Source: Duganella lactea
Lineage (GTDB): Bacteria; Pseudomonadota; Gammaproteobacteria; Burkholderiales; Burkholderiaceae_D
Assembly: GCF_009857505.1 (NCBI RefSeq)
Contig: NZ_WWCP01000036.1
Location: 1-63,945 of the forward strand
DNA: 63,945 nucleotides
Direction: 5' to 3'
The notes beneath the pieces are model-generated. The model saw nothing but the letters and a program-made list of their open reading frames with translations, made no database searches and was not told where the DNA came from. The position numbers and the translations under genes are program-made. Shown piece by piece: positions 25,470 to 35,168 of the stretch. Positions within the stretch are counted from its first letter, which is position 1. The number at the start of each line of letters is the position of its first letter.

Positions 25470-28241
25470 ATGACCATGTTGATTCGCCGCACCGCCGTGG
25501 CGCTTGCCATCGCAATGCTGTCCGCCGGCGCGCTGCACGCCGCCGATGCCCCCAAGTCCGCCGCCAAGGCCGACATCGCCATCCCCGATATTCCGTACAC
25601 CAAGTTCGTGCTGAAGAACGGCCTGACCCTGCTGGTGCACGAAGACCACAAGACGCCGGTGGTGGCGGTCAACACCTGGTATCACGTCGGCTCGAAGAAT
25701 GAAAAGCCGGGCAAGACCGGCTTCGCCCACCTGTTTGAGCACCTGATGTTCAGCGGCAGCGAGAACTTCAACCAGACCTACATCAACGCGCTGGAGCGCA
25801 TCGGCGCGACCGACCTGAACGGCACCACCAATCCCGACCGCACCAACTACTTCCAGAACGTGCCGACCTCGATGCTGGACTATGTGCTGTTCGCCGAGAG
25901 CGACCGCATGGGCCACCTGCTTGGCGTGCTGGACCAGAAGAAACTGGACCTGCAGCGCGGCGTGGTGCAGAACGAAAAGCGCCAGGGCGAGAACGCGCCC
26001 TACGGCGTCACCCGCCAGCTGCTGACGGAGAACACCTGGCCGGCCGGCCACCCGTACTCGTGGACCACGATCGGTTCGATGGCCGACCTCGACGCAGCCT
26101 CGATGGCCGACGTGCAGGAATGGTTCAAGACCAACTACGGTCCGAACAACGTGACGCTGGTGCTGGCCGGCGACATCACGCCGGAGGAGGCGCGCGCCAA
26201 GGTCGAGAAATACTATGGCGACATCCCGGCCGGCCCGCCGTTGGCCAAGCAGCAGTCGTGGATCGCCAAGCGCACCGGCACCCATCGCGGCATGGTGCAG
26301 GACCGTGTGCCGCAGGCGCGCGTCTACCGCGTGTGGAACGTGCCGGGTGACGGCGACGCCACCGAACCGCTGCTGGACCTGGCCGCGCAGTTGCTGGGCG
26401 GCGGCAAGACCTCGCGCTACTACAAGCGCCTGGTGTACAAGGACCAACTGGCGACCGACGCCAGCGCCGGCAACTACACGTCGGAAATCGCCGGCCAGTT
26501 CTATTCGGTGCTGACCGCGCGTCCGGGCGCCGATGTCGCCAAGCTGGAGCGCGCCGCCGACGAGGAACTGCAGGCGCTGATCAAGTCCGGCCCGACCGCC
26601 GCCGAGCTGGCGCTGGCCAAGACCACCATTCTGGCGCGCTACACCCGCATCGTCGAGCGTGTCGGCGGTTTCGGCGGCAAGAGCGATCTGCTGGCCAGTT
26701 GCAACACCTACACCGGCAATCCGGACTGCTACAAGGATTACCTGAAGGCGCTGAAGGCCGCCACGCCGGCCCAGGTCAAGCAGGCGCTGCAAGCTTGGCT
26801 GAGCGACGGCGACTATGTGCTGGAAGTGCAGCCGTACCCGACCAATCTGACCACCACCGCCAAGCTGGACCGCAGCAAGCCGCCGGCGCTGGGCCAGCCG
26901 GAATCGCTGAAGCTGCCGCCGATGCAGAAGGCCACGCTGTCCAATGGCCTGAAGGTGGTGCTGGCGGAACGCCGCGCCGCGCCGCTGGTCGACTTCTCGC
27001 TGATCGTCGATGCCGGCTACGCCTCGGACGCGCCGAAAACCGAAGGGTTGGCCAGCCTGACCGGCAGCATGCTGGAAGAGGGCACCACCAGCCGCGGCGC
27101 CAACGCCATCAGCGAGGCGTTCGCCGCGCTGGGCGCGGAATTCCACGCCGGCACCTCGCTCGACAGCGCCACCGTCCACCTCAACACCTTGAAGGCCACC
27201 ATGCCGCAGGCACTGGCCGTGTATGCCGATGTGGTGCAACATCCGGCCTTCGCGCAGAACGAGCTGGAGCGGCTGAAGAAGAACCGCCTGGCCGGCATCG
27301 CGCGCGAGAAGTCCTCGCCCAACCAGATCGGCCTGCGCGTGCTGCCGGAACTGGTCTATGGCGCCGGCCACGCGTATGCGGTGCCGCTCAGCGGCACCGG
27401 CACCGAGGCGTCCGTCGGCGCGGTGCGCCGCGAAGACCTGGTCAACTACCACCAGACCTGGTTCAAGCCGAACAACGCCACGCTGCTGGTGGTGGGCGAC
27501 ACCACGCTGGCCGAGGTGGTGCCGCTGCTGGAGAAAACCTTCGCCGGCTGGAAGCCGGGCACGGTGCCGCAGAAAAATATCGCCACCGTGGCGCCGAAGG
27601 ACAAGCCGCTAGTCTACCTGGTGGACAAGCCGGGCGCGCAGCAGAGCGTGATCTACGGCGCGCAACTGGCGTCGCCACGCAACGCGCCGGACGACGTGGA
27701 ACTGAGCGTGGTCAACAATGTGTTTGGCGGCAGTTTCAGCTCGCGCATCAATATGAACCTGCGTGAGGACAAGCACTGGTCGTATGGCGTCAGCGCCTCG
27801 CTGCTGCCGGCGGTGGGCCAGCGCTTGTATCTGAGCATGTCGCCGGTGCAGACCGACAAGACCAAGGAGTCGCTGCAGGAACTGGTCAAGGAATATGGCA
27901 ACATCGCCGGCGCCAAGCCGATCAGCGCCACCGAACTGGCCGATGCCCAGACCAACCAGACCTTGCGTCTGCCGGGCTCGTTTGAAACCGCGTCGCAGCT
28001 GTCGGGCTACTACGGCAATATCATCCGCTACAAATTACCGGAGGATTACTACAACACCTACACCGCCAAGGTGCAGGCGTTGACGCCGGCGCAGGCCAAC
28101 GCGCTGGCCGCGCGCACCATCACGCCGAACCGTCTGGTGTGGCTGGTGGTGGGCGACATGAGCAAGGTGGAGGCGGGGGTGCGCTCGCTGAACCTGGGCG
28201 AGGTGCGCAAGATCGACGCCGACGGCAAACCGCTGCCGTAA
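25470..28241 (+). CDS. M16 family zinc peptidase, two-domain fusion, exported
   Basis: A 923-aa protein with a signal peptide (ALAIAMLSAGALHA). It comprises two M16 halves, like pitrilysin-type proteins or a fusion of mitochondrial-processing-like subunits. The N-terminal half is active-type, with the inverted zinc motif H87-L-F-E90-H91 and third ligand E169 in QNEKRQGE. The C-terminal half (from about residue 485) has the fold but no HxxEH, and forms the closing half of the chamber. It degrades peptides in the periplasm. AGGAG lies 8 bases before the ATG. It is convergent with the next gene, 9 bases away. Confidence 0.93.
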   Translation: MTMLIRRTAVALAIAMLSAGALHAADAPKSAAKADIAIPDIPYTKFVLKNGLTLLVHEDHKTPVVAVNTWYHVGSKNEKPGKTGFAHLFEHLMFSGSENFNQTYINALERIGATDLNGTTNPDRTNYFQNVPTSMLDYVLFAESDRMGHLLGVLDQKKLDLQRGVVQNEKRQGENAPYGVTRQLLTENTWPAGHPYSWTTIGSMADLDAASMADVQEWFKTNYGPNNVTLVLAGDITPEEARAKVEKYYGDIPAGPPLAKQQSWIAKRTGTHRGMVQDRVPQARVYRVWNVPGDGDATEPLLDLAAQLLGGGKTSRYYKRLVYKDQLATDASAGNYTSEIAGQFYSVLTARPGADVAKLERAADEELQALIKSGPTAAELALAKTTILARYTRIVERVGGFGGKSDLLASCNTYTGNPDCYKDYLKALKAATPAQVKQALQAWLSDGDYVLEVQPYPTNLTTTAKLDRSKPPALGQPESLKLPPMQKATLSNGLKVVLAERRAAPLVDFSLIVDAGYASDAPKTEGLASLTGSMLEEGTTSRGANAISEAFAALGAEFHAGTSLDSATVHLNTLKATMPQALAVYADVVQHPAFAQNELERLKKNRLAGIAREKSSPNQIGLRVLPELVYGAGHAYAVPLSGTGTEASVGAVRREDLVNYHQTWFKPNNATLLVVGDTTLAEVVPLLEKTFAGWKPGTVPQKNIATVAPKDKPLVYLVDKPGAQQSVIYGAQLASPRNAPDDVELSVVNNVFGGSFSSRINMNLREDKHWSYGVSASLLPAVGQRLYLSMSPVQTDKTKESLQELVKEYGNIAGAKPISATELADAQTNQTLRLPGSFETASQLSGYYGNIIRYKLPEDYYNTYTAKVQALTPAQANALAARTITPNRLVWLVVGDMSKVEAGVRSLNLGEVRKIDADGKPLP

Positions 28242-28250
28242 TCCGGCGCA

Positions 28251-30203
28251 TCAAGGGCCGGGCGCCGCCCGGCCTATCTGCTTGCCGAGAAACGCTTCGA
28301 TGTTGCGCCACAGATCGATGCGGTTCTTTTGCGTTTTGGCGTCTTCCACGTCGGGCGTATATTCGAGCCACTGCACCCGCGGGTTGCCGGCGGCCAGCGC
28401 CGTATAAAACTTGCGGCCGTCGCTGAACGGCACGCGGCCGTCGTCCTTGCCGTATGCCAGCAGCACCGGCTGCTGGATGCGCGCCGCGTTGTGTAACGGC
28501 GACGCTTCCCGCAATTGCGCGGCGTCGAGCTTCGGGTCGCCGATGGCGGCGCGCAGCCGCGGCAGCGTGCGCTCGTCGGCCGAGCCATCCCAGTTGCGCC
28601 TGAACATGGCCTCCAGGTCGGTGATGCCGGACCAGCTGACGCCACACTTGAACAGCGCCGGATCGCGCGCCAGCGCCATCATGGCCGCATAGCCGCCATA
28701 ACCGCCGCCGACGACGCACACGCGCGCCGCATCGGTATAGCCTTGCCGCACCGACCATTGGACGGCATCGGCGATATCGTCCTGCATGGCGCGTCCCCAT
28801 TGTTTGGCGCCGGCGACGACGTGGGCGCGGCCGAAGCCTTCGGTTCCACGCGGTTGCGGTTGCAGCACCACGTAGCCGCGCGAGGCCAGGAACTGCACCT
28901 CGGCGTTCCATTCCCAGTAAGCGCTGCGCTGCCAGGCGGCATCGCCGATCAGCACCACGGTCGGCGCCGGCTGTTTGTCCTGCCGCGCGGGCAGCGTGAC
29001 GAAGAGCGGCACCTGCAGGCCGTCGCGCGCCGCGTAGCGCTCCACCAGCATCGGCGCCATGCGCGCCGGGTCCAGCTCGGGCCGCGAGGCGCCCAGGCTT
29101 TGCAGCTTCTTGCCGCCGCGCTGGTACAGGAAGTAGGCGTGGTCCTGGACGTCGCGGTGGGCGTCGACCACGACATACCCGGTCTCGCTGTGACCGCCGA
29201 CGCTCAGGGTGTTCAGCGTGCCCGGCAACAGCGCATCGACTTCCTTTTGCAGCGCCTTCATGTCGGCATCGAACCACACGGTCGTTTCGCTGTCGGTATT
29301 GATGCGGTAGCCCAGCATTTTCTTATCGTCGAGCACGAAATAGCCATCGGCGTCATAGCCCGGCACCAGGATCACCGGCGTCCCGTCGATGGCGTTTTTC
29401 CGCAGGTCGTAACGGTAGATGGCGGCTTCGTTCTTGTCTCGATAGGCGCGCACGTAGAGCGTGCCGTCGAGGTAGAGCACCGGCCGGAAGGCATCGGGCG
29501 CCAGCGGATCGAAGGACGCCAGTTCGCGCCAGGTATCGTCCGGCTTGATCATCACCACATCTTTGCCGTTGCGGCGCGCCACGACCACGCGCACATTGCT
29601 ATCCGGATCGGTCAGCCATCGGTAAGTACCAGCCGGGGCGCGAATGTCGGTGAAATCGCCGTTGCGGGTATTCATGCGGGCGAGCGTGTGTTGGTCATCG
29701 TTGACGACGATGACGAACATCTCGTCCGCCTTGCGCGGGGGGAAGCCATGGATGCTTGACTGGTCCAGATAGGCGCTGCTGGCGTAGTCGCCGCTGTCGG
29801 TAAAGGAGCGCGGCGGGTTGATCGTATAGGACAAGCCAGTGACGCCCTTGCCGTCGCGGTCGACCGCGTACAGACCGGGTTTGCCGATGCCGCCCTGGTA
29901 GTCGACGTTGCCCAGCGTGTAAGCCAGCCGCACGTCGTTGAGCCAGTAGAAATGGTTGACATCGGCATTGCGGAAATTGGCCACCACCTTGCGCTCGCGC
30001 GTTGCCACATTCAGCACCATCAGCATGCTGCGTCCCTCCGGCGACATCTTGCGCAGCGCGATATGGCGGCCGTCGGGAGAAATGCTGGCGCCGGTGGTGG
30101 AGGGCTTCTGGAAGAACTGTTCCAGCACGATAGGCGCTTCGTCGGCGGCGTGTAGCGCACCGGAGGCCAGCAGGCCGGCGAGCAGGGCGGTGGTCAGTTT
30201 CAT
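28251..30203 (-). CDS. S9-like prolyl-oligopeptidase fold protein without catalytic Ser and His
   Basis: A 650-aa exported protein (signal LLAGLLASGALHA) with a propeller and an alpha/beta-hydrolase domain. Where S9 enzymes have G-x-S-Y-G-G this one reads VVGGGYGGYA, so the nucleophile is Gly501. Near the C-terminus, where GEGHG is expected, it reads EYTPDVEDAKTQKN, without the His. Only the Asp in GKDDGRVPF is kept. The bases at 28701-28703 (ACC, read as GGT) confirm the glycine. It is therefore probably not a peptidase but a peptide-binding or regulatory pseudoenzyme. The start is set at the signal peptide; the in-frame upstream extension runs into the divergent DUF2058 promoter region. Confidence 0.85.
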   Translation of the reverse strand: MKLTTALLAGLLASGALHAADEAPIVLEQFFQKPSTTGASISPDGRHIALRKMSPEGRSMLMVLNVATRERKVVANFRNADVNHFYWLNDVRLAYTLGNVDYQGGIGKPGLYAVDRDGKGVTGLSYTINPPRSFTDSGDYASSAYLDQSSIHGFPPRKADEMFVIVVNDDQHTLARMNTRNGDFTDIRAPAGTYRWLTDPDSNVRVVVARRNGKDVVMIKPDDTWRELASFDPLAPDAFRPVLYLDGTLYVRAYRDKNEAAIYRYDLRKNAIDGTPVILVPGYDADGYFVLDDKKMLGYRINTDSETTVWFDADMKALQKEVDALLPGTLNTLSVGGHSETGYVVVDAHRDVQDHAYFLYQRGGKKLQSLGASRPELDPARMAPMLVERYAARDGLQVPLFVTLPARQDKQPAPTVVLIGDAAWQRSAYWEWNAEVQFLASRGYVVLQPQPRGTEGFGRAHVVAGAKQWGRAMQDDIADAVQWSVRQGYTDAARVCVVGGGYGGYAAMMALARDPALFKCGVSWSGITDLEAMFRRNWDGSADERTLPRLRAAIGDPKLDAAQLREASPLHNAARIQQPVLLAYGKDDGRVPFSDGRKFYTALAAGNPRVQWLEYTPDVEDAKTQKNRIDLWRNIEAFLGKQIGRAAPGP

Positions 30204-30332
30204 CGGATTTTGACGATGTTTAAAAGCCAACAATAGCGCAGTTTTCGCGGCTTGCCCAGCAAAGACTTTAGTGGCTGGGAGCCGCCGCAAGAATGGTATG
30301 CTACTGCCTTCGTTTTATCGGGGAGCAGCATC

Positions 30333-30869
30333 ATGGGACTGGCGGACCAGTTATTAAAAGCCGGGTTGGTCGACAAGAAGAAAGTCAAAGTCGTCCATCA
30401 GACCAAGGGCAAGCAGGAAAAGGACAATCGTCGCGCGGGGATCGAGGCCGTCGATGAGGTGAAGCTGGCGGCGCAGGAGCAGCAGCGCCAGGCCGCCGAG
30501 AAGGCGCGCCTGGCCAATGCCGAGCGTGACGCCGCCGCGCGGCAGAAGGCCATCGCCGCGCAGATCACGCAGATGGTGCAGCAGAACAAGCAGAGCAAGG
30601 GGAAGCATGGCGACATCGCCTACAACTTCACTTTCGGCACTAAAATCGAGCGCATTTACGTCAGCGCCGCCGTGCGCGAGCATTTGGTCGCCGGTCGTCT
30701 GGTGATTGTCGGCGAAGGCGGCGGCTATGAGCTGGTGCCGCGCGTGATCGCCGACAAGATCGCCGAGCGCAATCCTGACATCGTGGTGCGCGTCAAGCAG
30801 ACCACCACCGCGGTGGAAGAGGATGATCCGTACGCGGCCTTCCAGATCCCCGATGATCTGATGTGGTAA
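30333..30869 (+). CDS. DUF2058 family protein (YaiL-like)
   Basis: A 178-aa protein beginning MGLADQLLKAGLVDKKK, the hallmark of DUF2058, sometimes described as a nucleoprotein or polynucleotide-associated enzyme. Residues 20-95 form a basic, glutamine-rich helix suited to nucleic-acid binding; the C-terminal part (YNFTFGTKIERIYV) is a small beta domain. GGGGAG lies 8 bases before the ATG. It stands alone and is divergent from the S9-like gene. Biochemical function is not established for the family. Confidence 0.85.
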   Translation: MGLADQLLKAGLVDKKKVKVVHQTKGKQEKDNRRAGIEAVDEVKLAAQEQQRQAAEKARLANAERDAAARQKAIAAQITQMVQQNKQSKGKHGDIAYNFTFGTKIERIYVSAAVREHLVAGRLVIVGEGGGYELVPRVIADKIAERNPDIVVRVKQTTTAVEEDDPYAAFQIPDDLMW

Positions 30870-30894
30870 TGGTAATGATCGGGCCGCGCCGGCG

Positions 30895-32250
30895 TTACAG
30901 GTAGCGCGCCAGCAGCGCGCGGTCCAGCGACGCGTCGAGCGCGATGCGCACGATGTGGCCGCTGCCCGGCGCCACGCTGATGTCGGCGCCGTCGTCGTTC
31001 AGCATGCGCGTCAGCGCGATGTCGCGGTTGCCTTTCGGGTGGATCACCTCCAGCCGGTCGCCGACGGCGAAGCGGTTCTTTACCTCGATGCGCGCCCAGC
31101 CATCCTCCACGCTCAGCACGTCGCCGATGTACTGGCTGCGGTTGGCCTCCGAGGCGCCGCGCATGTAGTTCTGGTAGCTTTGCGTGTGATGGCGCTGGTA
31201 GAAACCGTCGGTGTAGCCGCGGTTGGCCAGACCTTGCAACTGGCCCAGCAGGTCGATGTTGAAGGGCCGGCCTTCCACGGCGTCGTCGATCGCCTGGCGG
31301 TACACCTGCGCGGTGCGCGCCGCGTAGTACAGCGACTTGGTGCGGCCCTCCACCTTCAGCGAATCAACGCCGATCTTGACCAGTCGCTCGATGTGTTCGA
31401 CCGCGCGCAGGTCCTTGGAGTTCATGATGTAGGTGCCGTGTTCATCTTCCATGATCGGCATCAGCTGGCCCGGACGCTCGGCTTCCTCGATCAGGTAAGC
31501 CTGGTCGGCCAGCGGATGGCGCGGCTGCTGGTGCAGCGACGAGAAGGGTTGCTGTTCGGCCTCCCGCAGCGCCTGCTGGAATTGCAGTGGAATCACCTTG
31601 GCGAAGTCGCCGGTCGCGTCTTCCTGTGCCGGCTGCACCTTGTAGTCCCAGCGGCAGGAATTGGTGCAGGTGCCCTGGTTCGGATCGCGATGATTGAAGT
31701 AGCCGGATAGCAGGCAGCGGCCGGAGTAGGCGATGCACAGCGCGCCGTGCACAAACACTTCCAGTTCCATCTCCGGACATTGCTGGCGGATTTCCTCGAT
31801 TTCATCGAGCGACAGTTCGCGCGACAGGATCACCCGCGTCAAGCCCATGCGGTGCCAGAATTTGACGTCGGCCCAGTTGACGGCGTTGGCCTGCACCGAC
31901 AGGTGCACCGGCACCTCCGGCCATTTGTCGCGCACCATCATGATCAGCCCGGGATCGGCCATGATCAGCGCGTCCGGCTTCATGCCGATCACCGGTTCCA
32001 TGTCGCGCAGATAGGTTTTGAGCTTGGCGTTGTGCGCGAAGATATTGCTGGCGACGAAGAATTGCTTGCCGCGCGCGTGGGCGTCGTCGATGCCTTCCTG
32101 CAGCGCCTGCAGGGTGGAAAAATCGTTGTTGCGCACGCGCAGGCTGTAGCGCGGCTGGCCGGCGTAGACGGCGTCGGCGCCAAAGTCGAAGGCGGCGTGC
32201 ATCTTGTCGAGCGAGCCGGCGGGCAGGAGGAGTTCGGGAGCTTTAAGCAT
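30895..32250 (-). CDS. trhP: tRNA uridine hydroxylation protein TrhP (U32, YegQ)
   Basis: A 451-aa U32-family protein that starts PELLLPAGSLDKMHAAFDFG, as YegQ does. The conserved cysteine cluster ALCIAYSGRCLLSGY ... QGTCTNSCRW should hold the iron-sulfur cluster. In E. coli this protein makes 5-hydroxyuridine at the wobble base of some tRNAs in a prephenate-dependent way, with TrhO as the oxygen-dependent alternative. The old label 'collagenase/peptidase U32' is probably wrong for this branch. It is a single-gene unit. Confidence 0.88.
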   Translation of the reverse strand: MLKAPELLLPAGSLDKMHAAFDFGADAVYAGQPRYSLRVRNNDFSTLQALQEGIDDAHARGKQFFVASNIFAHNAKLKTYLRDMEPVIGMKPDALIMADPGLIMMVRDKWPEVPVHLSVQANAVNWADVKFWHRMGLTRVILSRELSLDEIEEIRQQCPEMELEVFVHGALCIAYSGRCLLSGYFNHRDPNQGTCTNSCRWDYKVQPAQEDATGDFAKVIPLQFQQALREAEQQPFSSLHQQPRHPLADQAYLIEEAERPGQLMPIMEDEHGTYIMNSKDLRAVEHIERLVKIGVDSLKVEGRTKSLYYAARTAQVYRQAIDDAVEGRPFNIDLLGQLQGLANRGYTDGFYQRHHTQSYQNYMRGASEANRSQYIGDVLSVEDGWARIEVKNRFAVGDRLEVIHPKGNRDIALTRMLNDDGADISVAPGSGHIVRIALDASLDRALLARYL

Positions 32251-32425
32251 AAACGGCGGGCAAAGTGGTGGATTCTAGGGGCGACGTCCACCTGAATCTT
32301 TGCGCCAGATCAAAAAACGCGGATTTGCTGAAGCTAGCGCTGGAGCGCGTCATCCAGCGACGGCATCAACTGGCAGCGCCGGCGCTGTTACACTGGCTGG
32401 TCGAGTTTGCGGGGAGCGGTTGCCG

Positions 32426-33328
32426 ATGGCTGTGTTGTTCACTACGTTGTGGCCGGTGTTTGTGCTGATCGTCGCCGGCCATGTCATGCGGCGCACGGGC
32501 TTTCCCGGCGACGGCTTCTGGCCGGGCGCGGAAAAGCTCAATTACTTCATCCTGTTCCCGGCGCTGCTGTTCTCCAGCCTGGCGATGGCGCCGCTCGACA
32601 ACCCGGCCTTGCCGCGCGTGCTGGGCGCGGTGCTGCTGTGCCTGGCGGCGTGCAGCCTGCTGATGCTGGCCGCGTGGCGCTGGCGGCGCTGGCCGGCGGC
32701 GCGCTTCGGCGTGCTGGTGCAGGGCGTGCTGCGCTTCAATACCTATCTGGGGCTGGCGGTGGTGGGCAGCCTGTTCGGCAAGCCGGGACTGGTGCTGGCG
32801 GCCGTCATCATGGCCGTGTATGTGCCGACGGTGAATGTGTTGTCGGTGCTGGCGTTCAGCGCCGGGCGCGGCGCCAGCATCACCTCGCTGCTGCTGCCGA
32901 TCGCGCGCAATCCACTGATCCTGGCCTGCCTGGCCGGCGTCGCCTTCAACCTGTGCGGCCTGGAACCGCGCTGGGGCGCGGACAAGTTGCTGACGATGCT
33001 GGCCGCCACCAGTCTGCCGCTGGGCCTGCTGAACGTCGGCGCCGCGCTGAACCCGCGCGAGCTGCGCGGCGAACTGGGCGCGCTGACGGTCAACGCCGTG
33101 ACGCGGCTGGCCGGCGCGCCGCTGCTGGCGCTGCTGTGCGCCCACTGGCTGGCGCTGCCGTCGCTGGAGCGCGCCATCCTGGTCCTGTTCTTCGCGCTGC
33201 CCACCGCGCCCACCGCGTATGTGCTGGCGCGGCAGATGGGCGGCGACAGCCATCTGATGGCCGGCATCATCACGCTGCAGACCATGCTGTCGGCCGTCAG
33301 TCTGATGGTGGTGCTGGCCCTGCTGTGA
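32426..33328 (+). CDS. AEC (auxin efflux carrier) family transporter
   Basis: A 300-aa membrane protein with about 10 helices. It opens LWPVFVLIVAGHVMRRTGF and contains NYFILFPALLFSSLA and FALPTAPTAYVLARQMGGD, both typical of bacterial AEC permeases. Such proteins move malonate, malate or other acids. GGGGAGCGG precedes the ATG at 32426; the upstream in-frame extension is not membrane-like. Substrate is unknown. Confidence 0.85.
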   Translation: MAVLFTTLWPVFVLIVAGHVMRRTGFPGDGFWPGAEKLNYFILFPALLFSSLAMAPLDNPALPRVLGAVLLCLAACSLLMLAAWRWRRWPAARFGVLVQGVLRFNTYLGLAVVGSLFGKPGLVLAAVIMAVYVPTVNVLSVLAFSAGRGASITSLLLPIARNPLILACLAGVAFNLCGLEPRWGADKLLTMLAATSLPLGLLNVGAALNPRELRGELGALTVNAVTRLAGAPLLALLCAHWLALPSLERAILVLFFALPTAPTAYVLARQMGGDSHLMAGIITLQTMLSAVSLMVVLALL

Positions 33329-33359
33329 TGGCGTGCCGCTGGCGTCAACGATAATGCTG

Positions 33360-33403
33360 TTGTCAAAAATACCTTGATAAGGCATTATGGAAACTGTTTC
33401 CAT
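33360..33403 (+). promoter_or_regulatory. Promoter with overlapping palindromic operator before the CHASE2 operon
   Basis: TTGTCA (33360-33365), a 17-base spacer and CATTAT (33383-33388) form a sigma70-like promoter. A perfect 17-base palindrome, ATGGAAAC-T-GTTTCCAT (33387-33403), begins inside the -10, a typical repressor position. A half-site CGGTTTC follows at 33411-33417. Confidence 0.6.
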
Positions 33404-33421
33404 AAATAAACGGTTTCTTGC

Positions 33422-34831
33422 ATGTTGGCATTCCCGAAGAAGATCCGGCGCGTCTTGCTGGAGTGTGGTGTGGCATTGCTTGTCGGGCTACTGCTGACGT
33501 TCCTGCTGGAATGGGCTTTTGGTGAAGAATTCGTCACACGCCAGCAGGCGCGCGCTTACGCGCCGTTTGCCGGCAGCGTCTACGGCGAGGGCCGGCGCGA
33601 CGATATCCGCGTGCTGCTGATTGACGACAAGGCGCTGGCTAGCGCCAAGCAGCAGTGGCCTGCCCGCTATGGCTATTCGGCGCGCCTGCTGCGCGCGCTG
33701 GCGGAATACCGGCCGAAGGCGGTGTTCGTTGACATCTATTACGGCGCCCAGCGCGACGACGACAGTCTGCCGGCGCTGCTGCGCCAGGTGTGTGCGCTGC
33801 GGGAGCAGGGCACCCAGGTGTTCCTGGCGGCCTCGCGCAATCGCGAGGACGAATATGTGCTGCGGCCGGAACTGGAAGCGCTGGCCGGCAAGTGCTTTGA
33901 AAAAGTCGCGGTCAAATACAGTCCGGACGAGCTGGACCGCTTGGCCTGGAACTACACGCTGGCGCTGCCGGGCGCCCATCACAGCGGGCACGGTGAACAC
34001 GGCATGAAGAGCGCGGCGCTGGCGCTGTACGAAACCGGCGGCGCCACGGCGCCGGTCGAACATCACCCGATGGCGCTGACCTGGGGCAGCCGGCCGGCCG
34101 CGCACGGCGTCGGCTGGGCGATCAGTCCCGGCGCGGACGAATCCTATTGCCGCCAGCCGCACAATCTGCCGGTGGAACTGTTGCCCCCCGGCGCGCGCAA
34201 CACCTTCTTCAAAGACGGCAACAAGCCGCTGTGCGTATTCCATGAAACCATCCACGCCGGCACGCTGTCATCCACCACGCCGGAACAGGACGCCGTGCTG
34301 CGCCAGCAGATTGAAGGCAAGATCGTGCTGATCGGCACGGCGCTGTCCGATTTCAGCGATGTGGTGCTGTCGCCGTTGCATGGCCGCATCCCCGGTGTCT
34401 ACCTGCATGCGATGGCGCTCGACAACCTGATGGTGTTCGGCGAGGACTACGCGCGCGCCGTGCACCTGTCGCTGGACTGGCACAACCTCAAGCTGCCGCT
34501 GTTCCTGGCGGTGTCCATGCTGCTCGTCACGCTGCCGCTGCAGCGCTTCAAGCATGCGGTCGAGCACCGGTTGGAACCGGACGGGCAGCGGGTCCACTTC
34601 TGGCTCGGCGTGCTGTACCTGCTGTGGGGGCCGGCGCGTATCATCCTTTCGTTGCTGGTCGGCTGCCTGCTGCTGCTGATCGGCCAGTACTGGCTGGACC
34701 TCGGCTTCCTGTCGATCATCAATGTGGTGGTCCTGACGTTGCTGGCCGAGTGGTTTGAGGTGAATGAAAAACTGGGCAAATATTTCTGGCCCAAATTACT
34801 TGAAGAAGGAGAGAAGCATGTTTCCCACTAA
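33422..34831 (+). CDS. CHASE2 sensor protein without an output domain
   Basis: A 469-aa inner-membrane protein. One helix at residues 10-30 is followed by a periplasmic CHASE2 domain (about 35-345, with IRVLLIDDKALA, RPKAVFVDIYY and a final KIVLIGTALSDFSDVV-type strand), then two or three helices. It ends with a short cytoplasmic tail of about 20 residues. CHASE2 proteins normally carry a kinase, cyclase or diguanylate cyclase domain; none is present. Its 3' end overlaps the next gene by 14 bases, and the three-gene operon suggests it signals through, or holds, the periplasmic SH3 protein and M48 peptidase. Confidence 0.82.
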   Translation: MLAFPKKIRRVLLECGVALLVGLLLTFLLEWAFGEEFVTRQQARAYAPFAGSVYGEGRRDDIRVLLIDDKALASAKQQWPARYGYSARLLRALAEYRPKAVFVDIYYGAQRDDDSLPALLRQVCALREQGTQVFLAASRNREDEYVLRPELEALAGKCFEKVAVKYSPDELDRLAWNYTLALPGAHHSGHGEHGMKSAALALYETGGATAPVEHHPMALTWGSRPAAHGVGWAISPGADESYCRQPHNLPVELLPPGARNTFFKDGNKPLCVFHETIHAGTLSSTTPEQDAVLRQQIEGKIVLIGTALSDFSDVVLSPLHGRIPGVYLHAMALDNLMVFGEDYARAVHLSLDWHNLKLPLFLAVSMLLVTLPLQRFKHAVEHRLEPDGQRVHFWLGVLYLLWGPARIILSLLVGCLLLLIGQYWLDLGFLSIINVVVLTLLAEWFEVNEKLGKYFWPKLLEEGEKHVSH

Positions 34832-35168
34832 GCGTTTCGCCGCCATCGCCATGCTTTGCTGGCTGGCGCTGCCCGCCGCACAGGCGGCCGACCAGGTCAC
34901 CGGCATCAAGGGCAAGCAGATCGAAGTGTTCGACGTGCCCGACGACACCAAGCCTGGCCGCAAGGTCGACGCCAGCGGCCTGCCGTGGCTTATCAAGGAG
35001 GAAAAGAATTCCTTCCTCAAGGTGACGGTGGCCGGTAAAGATGTGTGGATCGATTCAATGTTGGCCACGGTGGTGCGCGACGCCAAGTCCGAGTGCCCGC
35101 CCAAGAACCCGAGCCAGCCTGACATCGTCGCGGTGCTGCCGGGTGCGGCGCCGTCGCGGTGCCGTTGA
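34818..35168 (+). CDS. Periplasmic SH3-like domain protein
   Basis: A 116-aa protein with a signal peptide (ending LPAAQAA) and one small beta domain (residues 25-85) that resembles bacterial SH3: KQIEVFDVPDD, then WLIKEEKNSFLKVTVAGKD and VWIDSMLATV. A C-terminal tail has two cysteines. GAAGGAGAG precedes the ATG, which lies inside the CHASE2 gene. It is translationally coupled on both sides and probably binds cell-wall peptides or its two operon partners. Confidence 0.75.
   Translation: MFPTKRFAAIAMLCWLALPAAQAADQVTGIKGKQIEVFDVPDDTKPGRKVDASGLPWLIKEEKNSFLKVTVAGKDVWIDSMLATVVRDAKSECPPKNPSQPDIVAVLPGAAPSRCR

Noticed and set aside
31989..32291. 100-aa leftward frame near the trhP start
   Set aside because: It is a different frame of the trhP coding region with Ser/Ala/Arg bias.
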